Source of the DNA: Roseivivax isoporae LMG 25204
GTDB lineage: Bacteria > Pseudomonadota > Alphaproteobacteria > Rhodobacterales > Rhodobacteraceae
Length of the DNA: 36,021 nucleotides
NCBI RefSeq assembly: GCF_000521865.1
Contig: NZ_JAME01000040.1
Location: 1-36,021 of the forward strand
Direction: 5' to 3'
Under the pieces are notes generated by a model that worked only from the letters and a program-made list of their open reading frames with translations, had not been told where the DNA came from and ran no database searches. This document shows, one piece after another, positions 23,771-31,269 of the stretch (the first letter of the stretch is position 1; each line of letters opens with the position of its first letter). The translations under genes were made by a program, and so were the position numbers.

Positions 23771-24238
23771 TCACTCCGGGTGGTGCGGCATTCGGCCCGA
23801 GGGCGCCGCGTAGGGCCGGGTCACGTCCTTGAGCGTGACCTCGAGCGCCTCGACCTCGGCGCGGATCGCGCCGTCGCCGGCGAGCGTCACCTCGACGTGG
23901 CCCGCACCGTACTCGCCCGGCACGAAGCCCACGTTGAGGATCTGGAGCACGGTGTCGGCATCGCCGCGCGGCACGCCCTGGCTCGACACGCCGCGCGCGT
24001 TCTCGATCACCAGCACGGACTGCACCCGTTCGACCGGGTCGCGCGGACGCCCCTCCTCGCGCCGGATGCGGTTCAGCAGGAAGGCGAGCCGCCGCTCGCG
24101 CGGGCGCCAGGCGATCTCGGTCGCGGGCAGCACCGCATCCTGGACGAGCGCCGACAGCACCGCCAGGTCGTCGGGGTCCATGGCCCCCAGGTAGAGCGGC
24201 CGGCCGCCCGCATCCTCGAACCGCGCGTCCTCGGTCAT
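23771..24238 (-). CDS. DUF2948 family protein
   Basis: This 155-residue protein is found next to murA throughout Rhodobacteraceae and related groups; its function is unknown. It has the family's blocks: [32 protein letters not shown], then [28 protein letters not shown] and a C-terminal [34 protein letters not shown]. It has no signal peptide or membrane segment. Its ATG overlaps the murA stop by 4 bp, so its translation is coupled to that of MurA. Confidence 0.9.
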   Translation of the reverse strand: MTEDARFEDAGGRPLYLGAMDPDDLAVLSALVQDAVLPATEIAWRPRERRLAFLLNRIRREEGRPRDPVERVQSVLVIENARGVSSQGVPRGDADTVLQILNVGFVPGEYGAGHVEVTLAGDGAIRAEVEALEVTLKDVTRPYAAPSGRMPHHPE

Positions 24239-25506
24239 GAGCCCTGAATCCGCTCGATCTTGGCGCCGACGCCCGAGAGCTTGCGCACCACGTGCTCGTA
24301 GCCGCGGTCGAGATGGTAGACGCGGTTCACCACCGTCTCGCCCCGCGCCGCGAGACCCGCCAGGATCAGCGACACGCTGGCCCTCAGGTCCGTCGCCATG
24401 ACGGGCGCGCCCTTCAGATGTTCGACGCCGTGCACCGTGGCCGTCCCTCCGTGAACCTCGATCCGCGCGCCCATCCGCATCAGCTCGGGCGCGTGCATGA
24501 ACCTGTTCTCGAAAATCTTCTCTTCAAGCACAGACGTGCCCTCGGCGGTGCAGAGCAGCGCCATCATCTGGGCCTGCAGGTCGGTGGGAAAGCCCGGGAA
24601 CGGCTCGGTCGTCACGTCCACGGCGCGGATGCGGCCGTTCTTGCGCGACACGCGCAGGCCGTCCGGCGTCTCCTCCACCGCGATGCCCGCGGCGTCGAGC
24701 TTCTCGCAGAAGGCGCCGACCAGCTCGATCGCGCCGCCCAGCAGTTCCACGTCGCCGCCGCAGATCGCCGGCGCCAGCATGTAGGTGCCAAGCTCGATGC
24801 GGTCGGTGACCACCCGGTGCGTCGCGCCGCCCAGCCGGTCCACGCCCTCGACCGTGATCGTGTGACTGCCCTCGCCCTCGATCTGCGCGCCCATGCGCCG
24901 CAGGCACCGCGCGAGGTCCACGATCTCGGGCTCGCGCGCGGCGTTGCGGATCTCGGTCGTGCCCTTCGCCAGCGTCGCCGCCATCAGCGCGTTCTCGGTC
25001 GCGCCGACCGACACCAGCGGGAAATCGACGATCCCGCCGCGCAGCCCGCCCGCGGGCGCCTTGGCGTGCACGTAGCCGTCGCGCAGGTCGAGCGTCGCCC
25101 CCATCGCCTCGAGCGCGCGCAGGTGCAGGTCGACCGGCCGCGCGCCGATGGCGCAGCCGCCCGGCAGCGACACTTCCGCGTAGCCGAAGCGCGCCAGCAA
25201 CGGCCCCAGCACGAGGATCGAGGCGCGCATCTTGCGCACGATGTCGTAGTCCGCGCGCTGGTTGTCGATCGCGTGGCTCGACATGGCCAGCACCCGGCCC
25301 TCCTGCAGCGCCGACACCTCGGCGCCCAGCGACTGCAGCAACAGCGTCATCGTGCGGATGTCCGACAGGCGCGGCGCGTTCTGCAGCGTCAGCGGCTCTT
25401 CCGTCAAGAGCGTCGCGGGCATCAGCGTGAGGCAGGCATTCTTCGCCCCCGCGATGTCGATGCGGCCGGACAGCGGCCCGTTCCCGGTGACGACGATCGA
25501 ATCCAT
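24235..25506 (-). CDS. murA: UDP-N-acetylglucosamine 1-carboxyvinyltransferase (MurA)
   Basis: MurA commits UDP-GlcNAc to peptidoglycan by transferring enolpyruvate from PEP. The 423-residue protein has the double-domain EPSP-synthase fold with [25 protein letters not shown] (including the conserved Lys22-Asn23 pair), the [16 protein letters not shown] segment, and the loop that carries the fosfomycin-sensitive cysteine: [16 protein letters not shown]. That cysteine is present, so the enzyme should be of the fosfomycin-sensitive type. The C-terminal [12 protein letters not shown] and [14 protein letters not shown] are canonical. The upstream 51-aa ORF ends 3 bp before its ATG. Confidence 0.97.
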   Translation of the reverse strand: MDSIVVTGNGPLSGRIDIAGAKNACLTLMPATLLTEEPLTLQNAPRLSDIRTMTLLLQSLGAEVSALQEGRVLAMSSHAIDNQRADYDIVRKMRASILVLGPLLARFGYAEVSLPGGCAIGARPVDLHLRALEAMGATLDLRDGYVHAKAPAGGLRGGIVDFPLVSVGATENALMAATLAKGTTEIRNAAREPEIVDLARCLRRMGAQIEGEGSHTITVEGVDRLGGATHRVVTDRIELGTYMLAPAICGGDVELLGGAIELVGAFCEKLDAAGIAVEETPDGLRVSRKNGRIRAVDVTTEPFPGFPTDLQAQMMALLCTAEGTSVLEEKIFENRFMHAPELMRMGARIEVHGGTATVHGVEHLKGAPVMATDLRASVSLILAGLAARGETVVNRVYHLDRGYEHVVRKLSGVGAKIERIQGS

Positions 25507-25509
25507 GTC

Positions 25510-25665
25510 TTAGGTGTCCTTGTCCCGCTCGTCCCCTTCGGACGTCTTGCGCGCCTTGGCTTTCGCCTGCGCCTTGCGCCGCGCGAGGTTGGCCTTGAGC
25601 GCGGCCTTGAGCCGCGCGTCCCGGGCCTCGTCCCGCTTGCCGGGGGTGCCTCGTTTCTGCTCCAT
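25510..25665 (-). CDS. Conserved small basic protein upstream of murA (51 aa)
   Basis: This ORF of 51 codons (ATG 25665, TAA at 25510) encodes a lysine/arginine/alanine-rich helix: MEQKRGTPGKRDEARDARLK, then AALKANLARRKAQAKAKARK and a short acidic tail. I recall similar short proteins before murA in related genomes, but no function is known to me. It has no Shine-Dalgarno; the candidate -10 ends 7 bp before the ATG, so a leaderless mRNA is likely. It ends 3 bp before the murA ATG, so it may influence murA translation. RNA or membrane binding would suit its charge but is not shown. Confidence 0.7.
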   Translation of the reverse strand: MEQKRGTPGKRDEARDARLKAALKANLARRKAQAKAKARKTSEGDERDKDT

Positions 25666-25671
25666 GGACGC

Positions 25672-25700
25672 TCTCTACAGGAGGTGCGAAAAAGCGTCCA
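25672..25700 (-). promoter_or_regulatory. Candidate promoter of the 51-aa ORF and murA
   Basis: On the minus strand TGGACG (25700-25695) and TAGAGA (25677-25672) are 17 bp apart; transcription would start at about the ATG of the small ORF (25665). Confidence 0.4.
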
Positions 25701-25708
25701 GATTGCGC

Positions 25709-25737
25709 TTGCACGGCCCGGCGATTGTCAGTAGAGA
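25709..25737 (+). promoter_or_regulatory. Candidate promoter of tRNA-Thr
   Basis: TTGCAC (25709-25714) and TAGAGA (25732-25737) are 17 bp apart, giving a 5' precursor of about 45 nt before the tRNA. It is back-to-back with the murA promoter. Confidence 0.45.
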
Positions 25738-25789
25738 CCCGGCCACGCGCCGCGGCGGCAGGTCTTCAGGGCCGGCACACGGCACAGGC

Positions 25790-25864
<75 letters not shown>

Positions 25865-26045
25865 TTCACCCCTCGTTCCCATCGCTTTGGCGTCGCTCTG
25901 CCCGCGGGCGCCTCCATATGTCGCGGCCATCCGGACGCGCCGTCCTCGCAGCCGATCACGATGCAGGGAACGCCGCCGGTGGCATGCCCTCGGGCGGCGC
26001 GTCCCGGTGTATAGGAAAGGCGTGGCTGAACGCGGAGAACGAGCG

Positions 26046-26555
26046 ATGACCCTCCTGACACGGCGCAACCTGATCCTTCTCGGCGGCGCCACGGTGGCCG
26101 CCGGTGCGGCGGTGGCCGCGGCGAATTCCGGCCTCGTCGACCGTCTCGCCGGGTTCGAGGAACTGCCGCCCACCCCGGTCTTTGCCGTGGACGGCGTGGC
26201 GATCCGCGGCACCGACCCGGTGGCCTACTTCCGCGAAGGCCGGCCGGTGCACGGCGACGCGGCGTTCGAGGCGGAATGGAACGGGGCCCGCTGGCGTTTC
26301 GCGAACGGCGGGAACCGCGACGAGTTCCTCGCGGCGCCCGACCGCTTCGCCCCGCGTTACGGCGGCTTCTGCGCCTGGGCGGTGGCCGCGCGCGGCGAAC
26401 TCTACAGCATCCAGCCCCGCAACTGGTCCATCGTCGACGACCGGCTCTACCTGAACTTCAACGACGACATCCAGCGCCGGTGGGAGGCCGACATCCCGGG
26501 CTTCATCGCCGAGGCCGACCGCCGCTGGCCGGAGATCATCGCCGGCGCGGCCTGA
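26046..26555 (+). CDS. Tat-exported YHS domain protein
   Basis: This 169-residue protein has a twin-arginine-type signal (LTRRNLILLGGATVAAGAAVAAA, about residues 4-26), then a YHS-like domain: VDGVAIRGTDPVAYFREGRPVHGDAAFEAEWNGARWRFA, with FAPRYGGFCAWAVAARG after it. YHS domains are small modules often associated with metal binding; no catalytic role is established for this stand-alone form. The Tat signal suggests a folded, possibly cofactor-bearing periplasmic protein. The ATG at 26046 follows CGGAGAACGAGCG. It is the first gene after tRNA-Thr and seems to be an independent unit. Confidence 0.87.
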   Translation: MTLLTRRNLILLGGATVAAGAAVAAANSGLVDRLAGFEELPPTPVFAVDGVAIRGTDPVAYFREGRPVHGDAAFEAEWNGARWRFANGGNRDEFLAAPDRFAPRYGGFCAWAVAARGELYSIQPRNWSIVDDRLYLNFNDDIQRRWEADIPGFIAEADRRWPEIIAGAA

Positions 26556-26700
26556 GCGCGCGGCGCACCCGAGCCCCCCGAACAGGTGCCCGAAAGCATC
26601 AATTCGCCGGTCGGCGCCACGCGACTTCACGCACCGACGGAACGCTCTGCGGGGTTGCTGCATTCTCCTCACATATGCATCACGGGTAGGAGAGCCCCAA

Positions 26701-26769
26701 ATGAACCAGATCATCTATCTCGTCGGTCTCGTCGTCATCGTCGTCGCCATCGTGGGCTTCGTGCTCTGA
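26701..26769 (+). CDS. 22-aa single-pass membrane microprotein
   Basis: ATG at 26701 with the clear Shine-Dalgarno TAGGAGAG 8 bp upstream and a TGA at 26767 encodes MNQIIYLVGLVVIVVAIVGF plus VL, a single hydrophobic helix of about 18 residues behind a polar N-terminus. It is too short for most gene finders. Proteins of this type, beginning M-N/D-Q-I-I-Y-L-V-G-L-V-V-I, occur across Rhodobacteraceae to my recollection. The function is unknown. It stands between the YHS gene (145 bp upstream) and the glycosyltransferase (111 bp downstream), in a gap otherwise without a gene. Confidence 0.75.
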   Translation: MNQIIYLVGLVVIVVAIVGFVL

Positions 26770-26820
26770 TCGCGACGTGACGTCCGCCAGGGCGGCGGGG
26801 CGCGGCCTTCGGGACGCACC

Positions 26821-26849
26821 TTGCCGCCCCGGAACGCGGTTGCTAAGCC
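26821..26849 (+). promoter_or_regulatory. Candidate promoter of the glycosyltransferase
   Basis: TTGCCG (26821-26826) and TAAGCC (26844-26849) are 17 bp apart, about 30 bp before the ATG at 26881. The -10 is weak. Confidence 0.3.
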
Positions 26850-26880
26850 GGGTCGACCGTTCACCGGGGGACCCGACCGC

Positions 26881-28026
26881 ATGCGCACAGCCATCGGCAC
26901 AAGCGATTTCCACGTCCCCGGCGAGACCTTCATCAACCGCCACGTGGCCCACATGTTCGGCGGCGACACCGTCGTCATCTGCGGCCGCTTCAACGGGACG
27001 GATCCCTACGGAAAACCGATCTTCGAACGCCGCGCGCGGCTCTCGGCCGCAGACGCGGTCGCGCTGCCGTTCTGGGCGCTCTGGAACCGGGCCCGCCACG
27101 CGACGTCGCGGCTGCCCTACGGCGCCGGGCGCCGCGCGCTCCTCGATTTCCTGAAGGACCAGCGCGTCGAGGTCATCCTCGCCGAATTCGGTACCCAGGC
27201 ACTGGCACTGGCGCCGGTCGCCAACGACGCCGGCATCCCGATCTTCACCTATTTCCGCGGCACCGACGCGTCGAAGGCGCTGCGCGCGCGCCGCATCCAG
27301 CGCGCCTACCGGCTGATGATGCCGCGGCTCGCGGGTGTCGTGTCGGTGTCGCAGTTCCTGCTCGACAACCTCGCGGCGGCAGGCGTGCACCACCCGAACG
27401 CCCACGTGATCCCCTCGGGCGTCGACGTGCGTCGCTTCGTGCCGGGGGACAAGGCGCCCTTTTCCTGCCTCGCGGTCGGCCGCTTCGTCGACAAGAAGGC
27501 CCCGCTGACCACGTTGCGCAGCTTCGTCGAGGCGACGCGCGACCGGCCCGGCGCACGGCTCGACTTCATCGGGGACGGTCCCCTCCTGCCGGCCGCCCGC
27601 ACCCTCGCGGCCGAGCTCGGCGCGGCGGACCGCGTGACCTTCCACGGCGCGCAGCCGCACGAGGCGGTGCGCGCGCGGCTCGAGGGCACCGCCTTCTTCC
27701 TCCAGCATTCCGTCACCGCGCAGGACGGCAACACCGAGGGTCTGCCCACCGCGATCCAGGAGGCGATGGCCGCGGGCTGCGTCACCGTGTCGACGCGCCA
27801 TGCCGGCATCCCCGAGGCGGTGGAGGAGGGCGCGACCGGCTTTCTCGTCGACGAACACGACGCCGCAGGCTTCACCGCCGCGATCCGCGCGGCCATGGAC
27901 CGGCCCGACCGGGCCGAGATGGCGGCGGCGGCGCGTCGCGTGGCGGAGACCCGGTTCGACAACGCCGTGCTGCTCTCGCGCCTCGAAAGCGTGATCCGCG
28001 ACACGCTGGGCGGGGGGCGCCCGTGA
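26881..28026 (+). CDS. GT4 family glycosyltransferase
   Basis: This GT-B fold glycosyltransferase of 381 residues has the GT4 nucleotide-sugar site in the C-terminal half: PSGVDVRRFVPGD, then the CLAVGRFVDKKAP strand, LDFIGDGPLLP and the E-x7-E motif EGLPTAIQE followed by AMAAGCVTVSTRHAGIPEAVEEGATGFLV. The first domain is typical (VVICGRFNG, FTYFRGTDASK). It probably transfers a hexose to an envelope glycan or lipid; the acceptor is unknown. The ATG at 26881 is preferred over TTG 26821. Proximity to kdtA hints at LPS or another surface glycan. Confidence 0.92.
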   Translation: MRTAIGTSDFHVPGETFINRHVAHMFGGDTVVICGRFNGTDPYGKPIFERRARLSAADAVALPFWALWNRARHATSRLPYGAGRRALLDFLKDQRVEVILAEFGTQALALAPVANDAGIPIFTYFRGTDASKALRARRIQRAYRLMMPRLAGVVSVSQFLLDNLAAAGVHHPNAHVIPSGVDVRRFVPGDKAPFSCLAVGRFVDKKAPLTTLRSFVEATRDRPGARLDFIGDGPLLPAARTLAAELGAADRVTFHGAQPHEAVRARLEGTAFFLQHSVTAQDGNTEGLPTAIQEAMAAGCVTVSTRHAGIPEAVEEGATGFLVDEHDAAGFTAAIRAAMDRPDRAEMAAAARRVAETRFDNAVLLSRLESVIRDTLGGGRP

Positions 28027-28129
28027 CGCGACAGTGGTGGAATGTCTGGTTCTGGACAGGATTTTCCGTTTTTCTGCGGATCGAGGCGCAGAAATGTTCG
28101 GTTTCGGATAGTGTTTGTGCCAAAGAATC

Positions 28130-28147
28130 CGGGGATCCCCGTGTTTT
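28130..28147 (+). terminator. Possible terminator after the glycosyltransferase
   Basis: CGGGGATCCCCG is a perfect 12-bp palindrome followed by TGTTTT. The stem is short once a loop is allowed, so confidence is low. The rest of the 217-bp gap to kdtA is relatively AT-rich and shows no convincing gene or promoter. Confidence 0.35.
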
Positions 28148-28243
28148 CGACGCCCGGTACGCCACCGCGGGACACAGCCCGCATCGCGTGAACCTGGCAG
28201 CACAAGCACCTGAAGGTGCATCCGTTTCGGCGCTTCGGCACCG

Positions 28244-29476
28244 ATGATCGTCTACCGCGTCCTGATCAGCCTCTTCGCGGCGGTTCAACTCCTGCGCGCC
28301 GCGCGACGCGGGGGGCGCGCCGAGATCGCCGCGCGGCTCGGCCGCAGCGGGACGTCCGCGCGAACGCCCCGTCTCTGGCTGCACGCGGCGTCGAACGGGG
28401 AACTCGCCTCGGCACGCCCGGTGATCGAGGCGTGGCGCGCCGCACGGCCCGGCCTGCCGCTGGTCGTGACCTGCAATTCCGAGAGCGGCGTCGCGCTCGC
28501 GCGCAGCTGGGGCCTCGATGCCGCGCCGGCGCCGCTCGACCTGCGCCATGCCGTGAGCCGGTTTTGCACCAACTGGTTCGTGGCGGGACATATCGCCATG
28601 GAATCAGAGCTCTGGCCGAACAGGTTCGCGCAGATTCCGGGGCCGGTCGTGGTCCTCGGCGCCCGGATGAGCGCGCGCAGCGCGCGGGGCTGGGGCCGGT
28701 TTCCGGGTCTTGCGAGCCGCACCCTCGGGCGCGTCGCCTTCCTCTCCGCGCAGGATGCGGCCTCCCGTGATCGGCTCGTGGCACTCGGACTGCCGGCAGC
28801 CGCGACCGGGCCCGTGGCGGACCTCAAGGCGTTCTACGCGCCGCCTGCCGACCTCGCCCCCGACCCCGCTCTCGCCGAGGCGTTTCCCCGCGCGGAAACA
28901 TGGCTCGCCGCCTCGATCCACGAGGAGGACGAGGCGATGGTCGTCGCCGCTCATGCGCGGGCCCTGCAGCAGCGTCCCGGCCTGCGCCTCATCGTCGCGC
29001 CGCGCCACCCGCGCCGGGGCGACGCGCTCCACGCGGCGCTGTCCGCTGCCCTCCCCGGCACGCGCGTCGCGCGCCGCAGCGCCGTCGACGATCCCGCGGG
29101 CGCGGGCATCCTCCTCGCCGACACACTGGGCGAGATGCCGCTCTGGTACGCGCTCTCGGGCGTCGTTTTCGTCGGCGGCACCACCGGCACGCGCGGCGGC
29201 CACACGCCCTACGAGCCCGCGCGCTTCGGCGCGGCGCTCCTGCACGGGCCCGACACCGCGAATTTTCGCGCGCCCTTTGCCGCGCTCGACGCCGCGGGCG
29301 CCGCGATCGAAGTGACGGACGCGGACGCGCTCGCCGCCGCGCTGGGGGCGCTCGCCGATCCCGGCAGGCAGCGGGCGCTCGGCACTGAGGCCGCGCGCCT
29401 GCTCCGTCCCGAGACCGACCTCGACGCGCTGATGCAGCGCGTGCTCGCGCATTTTCCGGCGCCCGGCGCGGCCTGA
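28244..29476 (+). CDS. waaA: 3-deoxy-D-manno-octulosonic acid (Kdo) transferase
   Basis: WaaA (KdtA) transfers Kdo from CMP-Kdo to lipid A precursor at the inner membrane. The 410-residue protein has an N-terminal hydrophobic anchor (VYRVLISLFAAVQLL), then the catalytic-base glutamate in LWLHAASNGEL, TNWFVAGHIAMESELWPN, VAPRHPRRGD, and the GT-B donor site ADTLGEMPLWYALSGVVFVGGT. The length is normal. The gene appears monocistronic, with a 131-bp gap to DUF1178. It implies an LPS-producing outer membrane. Confidence 0.94.
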   Translation: MIVYRVLISLFAAVQLLRAARRGGRAEIAARLGRSGTSARTPRLWLHAASNGELASARPVIEAWRAARPGLPLVVTCNSESGVALARSWGLDAAPAPLDLRHAVSRFCTNWFVAGHIAMESELWPNRFAQIPGPVVVLGARMSARSARGWGRFPGLASRTLGRVAFLSAQDAASRDRLVALGLPAAATGPVADLKAFYAPPADLAPDPALAEAFPRAETWLAASIHEEDEAMVVAAHARALQQRPGLRLIVAPRHPRRGDALHAALSAALPGTRVARRSAVDDPAGAGILLADTLGEMPLWYALSGVVFVGGTTGTRGGHTPYEPARFGAALLHGPDTANFRAPFAALDAAGAAIEVTDADALAAALGALADPGRQRALGTEAARLLRPETDLDALMQRVLAHFPAPGAA

Positions 29477-29551
29477 GGCTCGCGCGCGCGCCGAACGTTG
29501 CGGTCCTCACGCGACCGTGGCTGGACAAGTGCCCCCGTGCTTAGGCTTTTC

Positions 29552-29579
29552 TTGAATTCGCCCGCCGAAGCTGTAGCAA
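29552..29579 (+). promoter_or_regulatory. Candidate promoter of the DUF1178 gene
   Basis: TTGAAT (29552-29557) and TAGCAA (29574-29579) are 16 bp apart and about 30 bp before the ATG at 29608. Weak -10. Confidence 0.3.
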
Positions 29580-29607
29580 TCGCCGAACCCTCGCACCGCC
29601 ACGTGAC

Positions 29608-30027
29608 ATGATTCAGTATTCCCTCACCTGTGCCCAAGGGCACGATTTCGACAGCTGGTTCCAGTCCGCCACCGCCTACGACGCGCTGGCGGAGGCGGGA
29701 CACCTTGCCTGCGCGATCTGCGGCAGCGCGGAGGTCCAGAAATCGGTCATGGCGCCCCGCGTCTCCGGCACCCGGAGCGAGGAGCGCGCGCTGAGCACGC
29801 CGCGCGGTCCGGCAGAGCAGGCGCTCGCGGCGTGGCGGGCGCATGTGGAGAAGACGTCGGACTACGTGGGGCGCGACTTTGTTCAGGAAGCGCGCGCCAT
29901 GCACCTTGGCGAAGCTCCGGAACGGTCCATCTGGGGAGAGGCGCGCCCCGACGAGGCGCGGCGCCTGATCGAGGACGGCGTTCCGGTGGCCCCTCTGCCG
30001 TTCCGTCCCCAGCGCAAGTCGAACTGA
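29608..30027 (+). CDS. DUF1178 family zinc-ribbon-like protein
   Basis: This 139-residue protein matches DUF1178, widespread in alphaproteobacteria and of unknown function. The N-terminus, MIQYSLTCAQGHDFDSWFQSATAYDAL, with a cysteine at residue 8 and the later pair CAIC, suggests a small zinc ribbon of the kind C...H/C with C-x-x-C. The middle holds VQKSVMAPRV and the conserved YVGRDFVQEARAMHLGEAPERSIWGEA. The C-terminal VAPLPFRPQRKSN is typical. No partner can be identified. Confidence 0.9.
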   Translation: MIQYSLTCAQGHDFDSWFQSATAYDALAEAGHLACAICGSAEVQKSVMAPRVSGTRSEERALSTPRGPAEQALAAWRAHVEKTSDYVGRDFVQEARAMHLGEAPERSIWGEARPDEARRLIEDGVPVAPLPFRPQRKSN

Positions 30028-30070
30028 CGGCCGCGGGCCTCCGCGGGCCCGAGACCGGAAGGAACATGCC

Positions 30071-30715
30071 ATGCGAATCCTCGTGACCGGAGCCAATCGC
30101 GGCATCGGCGCCGCGCTCTGCGAGGAGCTGGTCAACCGCGGCGAGGAGGTTCTGCCGACCGCCCGCCACGCCGACGGCATGCTGTCCCTCGACGTGACCG
30201 ACACGGCCTCGCTGCGGGATTTCCGCCGCCGGATGGGTGAGGACAGCCTCGATGCCCTCGTCTGCAACGCCGGCATCTATCCCGACAAGGGCCAGCGGCT
30301 CGACGACGGCTACCCGCCCGAGATGTGGGCCGAGGCCTTCGCCACGAACGTCACCGGCGTCTTCCTGACGGTACAGACGCTCCTGCCGAACCTCCGGCGC
30401 GGCACGGCGCCCCGCATCGCCATCATCGGCTCGCAGATGGGCTCGACCGAGCGCGCGCCGGGCGGCAGCTACATCTACCGCGCGACCAAGGCCGCGGTGC
30501 TGAACCTCGGGCGCAACCTCGCCGCCGACCTGCGGCCCGAGGGGATCGCGGTCGGCATCTACCACCCGGGATGGGTGCAGACCGCCATGGGGGGCCGCAC
30601 CGCCGAGATCGACACCCACCAGTCGGCCGCAGGCCTCGCCGACCGCCTCGCGGCCCTCAGCGTCGCCACCACCGGCCGGTTCGAGACCTGGGACGGCCGC
30701 GCGCACCCGTTCTGA
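30071..30715 (+). CDS. Short-chain dehydrogenase/reductase
   Basis: This 214-residue SDR has the nucleotide-binding TGANRGIGAAL at the N-terminus, CNAGIY (NNAG equivalent) and the active site Ser in IIGSQMGS, with YRATK supplying Tyr and Lys. The PGWVQTAMGG loop follows. It is shorter than the classical SDR (about 250), mostly in the region after strand 2 and at the end. The substrate is unknown. The stop codon TGA shares its last base with the ATG of the following SnoaL-like gene, so the two are probably one transcription unit. Confidence 0.92.
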   Translation: MRILVTGANRGIGAALCEELVNRGEEVLPTARHADGMLSLDVTDTASLRDFRRRMGEDSLDALVCNAGIYPDKGQRLDDGYPPEMWAEAFATNVTGVFLTVQTLLPNLRRGTAPRIAIIGSQMGSTERAPGGSYIYRATKAAVLNLGRNLAADLRPEGIAVGIYHPGWVQTAMGGRTAEIDTHQSAAGLADRLAALSVATTGRFETWDGRAHPF

Positions 30716-31161
30716 TGCTGCCCGAGCACCCCGAAGACTTTCCCGCCGCCTTCGCCGCCGCCTGGGCCACGCGGCAGGGCGCGGCGATCGGCGACCTCTT
30801 CGTCGAGGACGCGGACTTCGTGAACGTGGTCGGGCTCTGGTGGCACGACCGCGCCGCCATCGCCCGCGCCCACGACTACGCGCTGAAGAGCTTCTTCGCG
30901 GAAACCGACCTGCGCGTCGGCGCGACGCGCGTGCGGCAGCTCTCGCCGGACGTGGCCGTGGTGCAGTTCCGCGTCACGCTGACCGGCCAGCGCGCGCCCG
31001 ACGGCACCGCCGCCGGCCCGCGCCAGACCCTTCTCGGCGTCGTCCTCCGCCGCACCGAGGCGGGCTGGCTGGCGGTGACCTGCCAGAACACCGACGTGGT
31101 GCCGGGCGCGGAAACCCACGTGAACGACGGCACGCTCGTGCCGGCCGATTACCGGCGCTGA
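30715..31161 (+). CDS. SnoaL-like / SgcJ-type NTF2-fold protein
   Basis: This 148-residue protein has the NTF2-fold pattern of the SgcJ/EcaC/DUF4440 group: FPAAFAAAWATRQGAAIGDLFVEDADFVNVVGLWWHDRAAIARAH, then VAVVQFRVTLTG and LLGVVLRRTEAGWLAVTCQNTDVVPGAE. It is a probable small-molecule-binding protein without an assigned activity. It starts within the stop of the SDR gene (TGATG), so the pair may act on a related compound; that is inference from position only. Confidence 0.88.
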   Translation: MLPEHPEDFPAAFAAAWATRQGAAIGDLFVEDADFVNVVGLWWHDRAAIARAHDYALKSFFAETDLRVGATRVRQLSPDVAVVQFRVTLTGQRAPDGTAAGPRQTLLGVVLRRTEAGWLAVTCQNTDVVPGAETHVNDGTLVPADYRR

Positions 31162-31184
31162 CGCCCGTGCAGCGGCGCCACGAG

Positions 31185-31205
31185 GCCCGCCGCGCAGTCG
31201 CGGGC
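31185..31205 (+). terminator. Possible hairpin terminator after the SDR-SnoaL pair
   Basis: GCCCGC (31185-31190) and GCGGGC (31200-31205) form a 6-bp stem around 9 nt, 24 bp after the stop. No T-run. Confidence 0.3.
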
Positions 31206-31209
31206 GGCC

Positions 31210-31238
31210 TTGCGCAGGACCCGGACCGCGCGTAAGGG
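31210..31238 (+). promoter_or_regulatory. Candidate promoter of lysC
   Basis: TTGCGC (31210-31215) and TAAGGG (31233-31238) are 17 bp apart, about 30 bp before the lysC ATG at 31270. Confidence 0.35.
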
Positions 31239-31269
31239 ACGCCGCTGACAGGGGATCACGGGGAATACG

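Noticed and set aside
26010-26015. TATAGG as a -10 for the YHS gene
   Set aside because: No acceptable -35 at 15-19 bp upstream.
28023-28247. 74-codon ORF starting GTG within the glycosyltransferase stop
   Set aside because: Trp-rich start then no pattern, no ribosome site and it runs into kdtA; better seen as intergenic control region.
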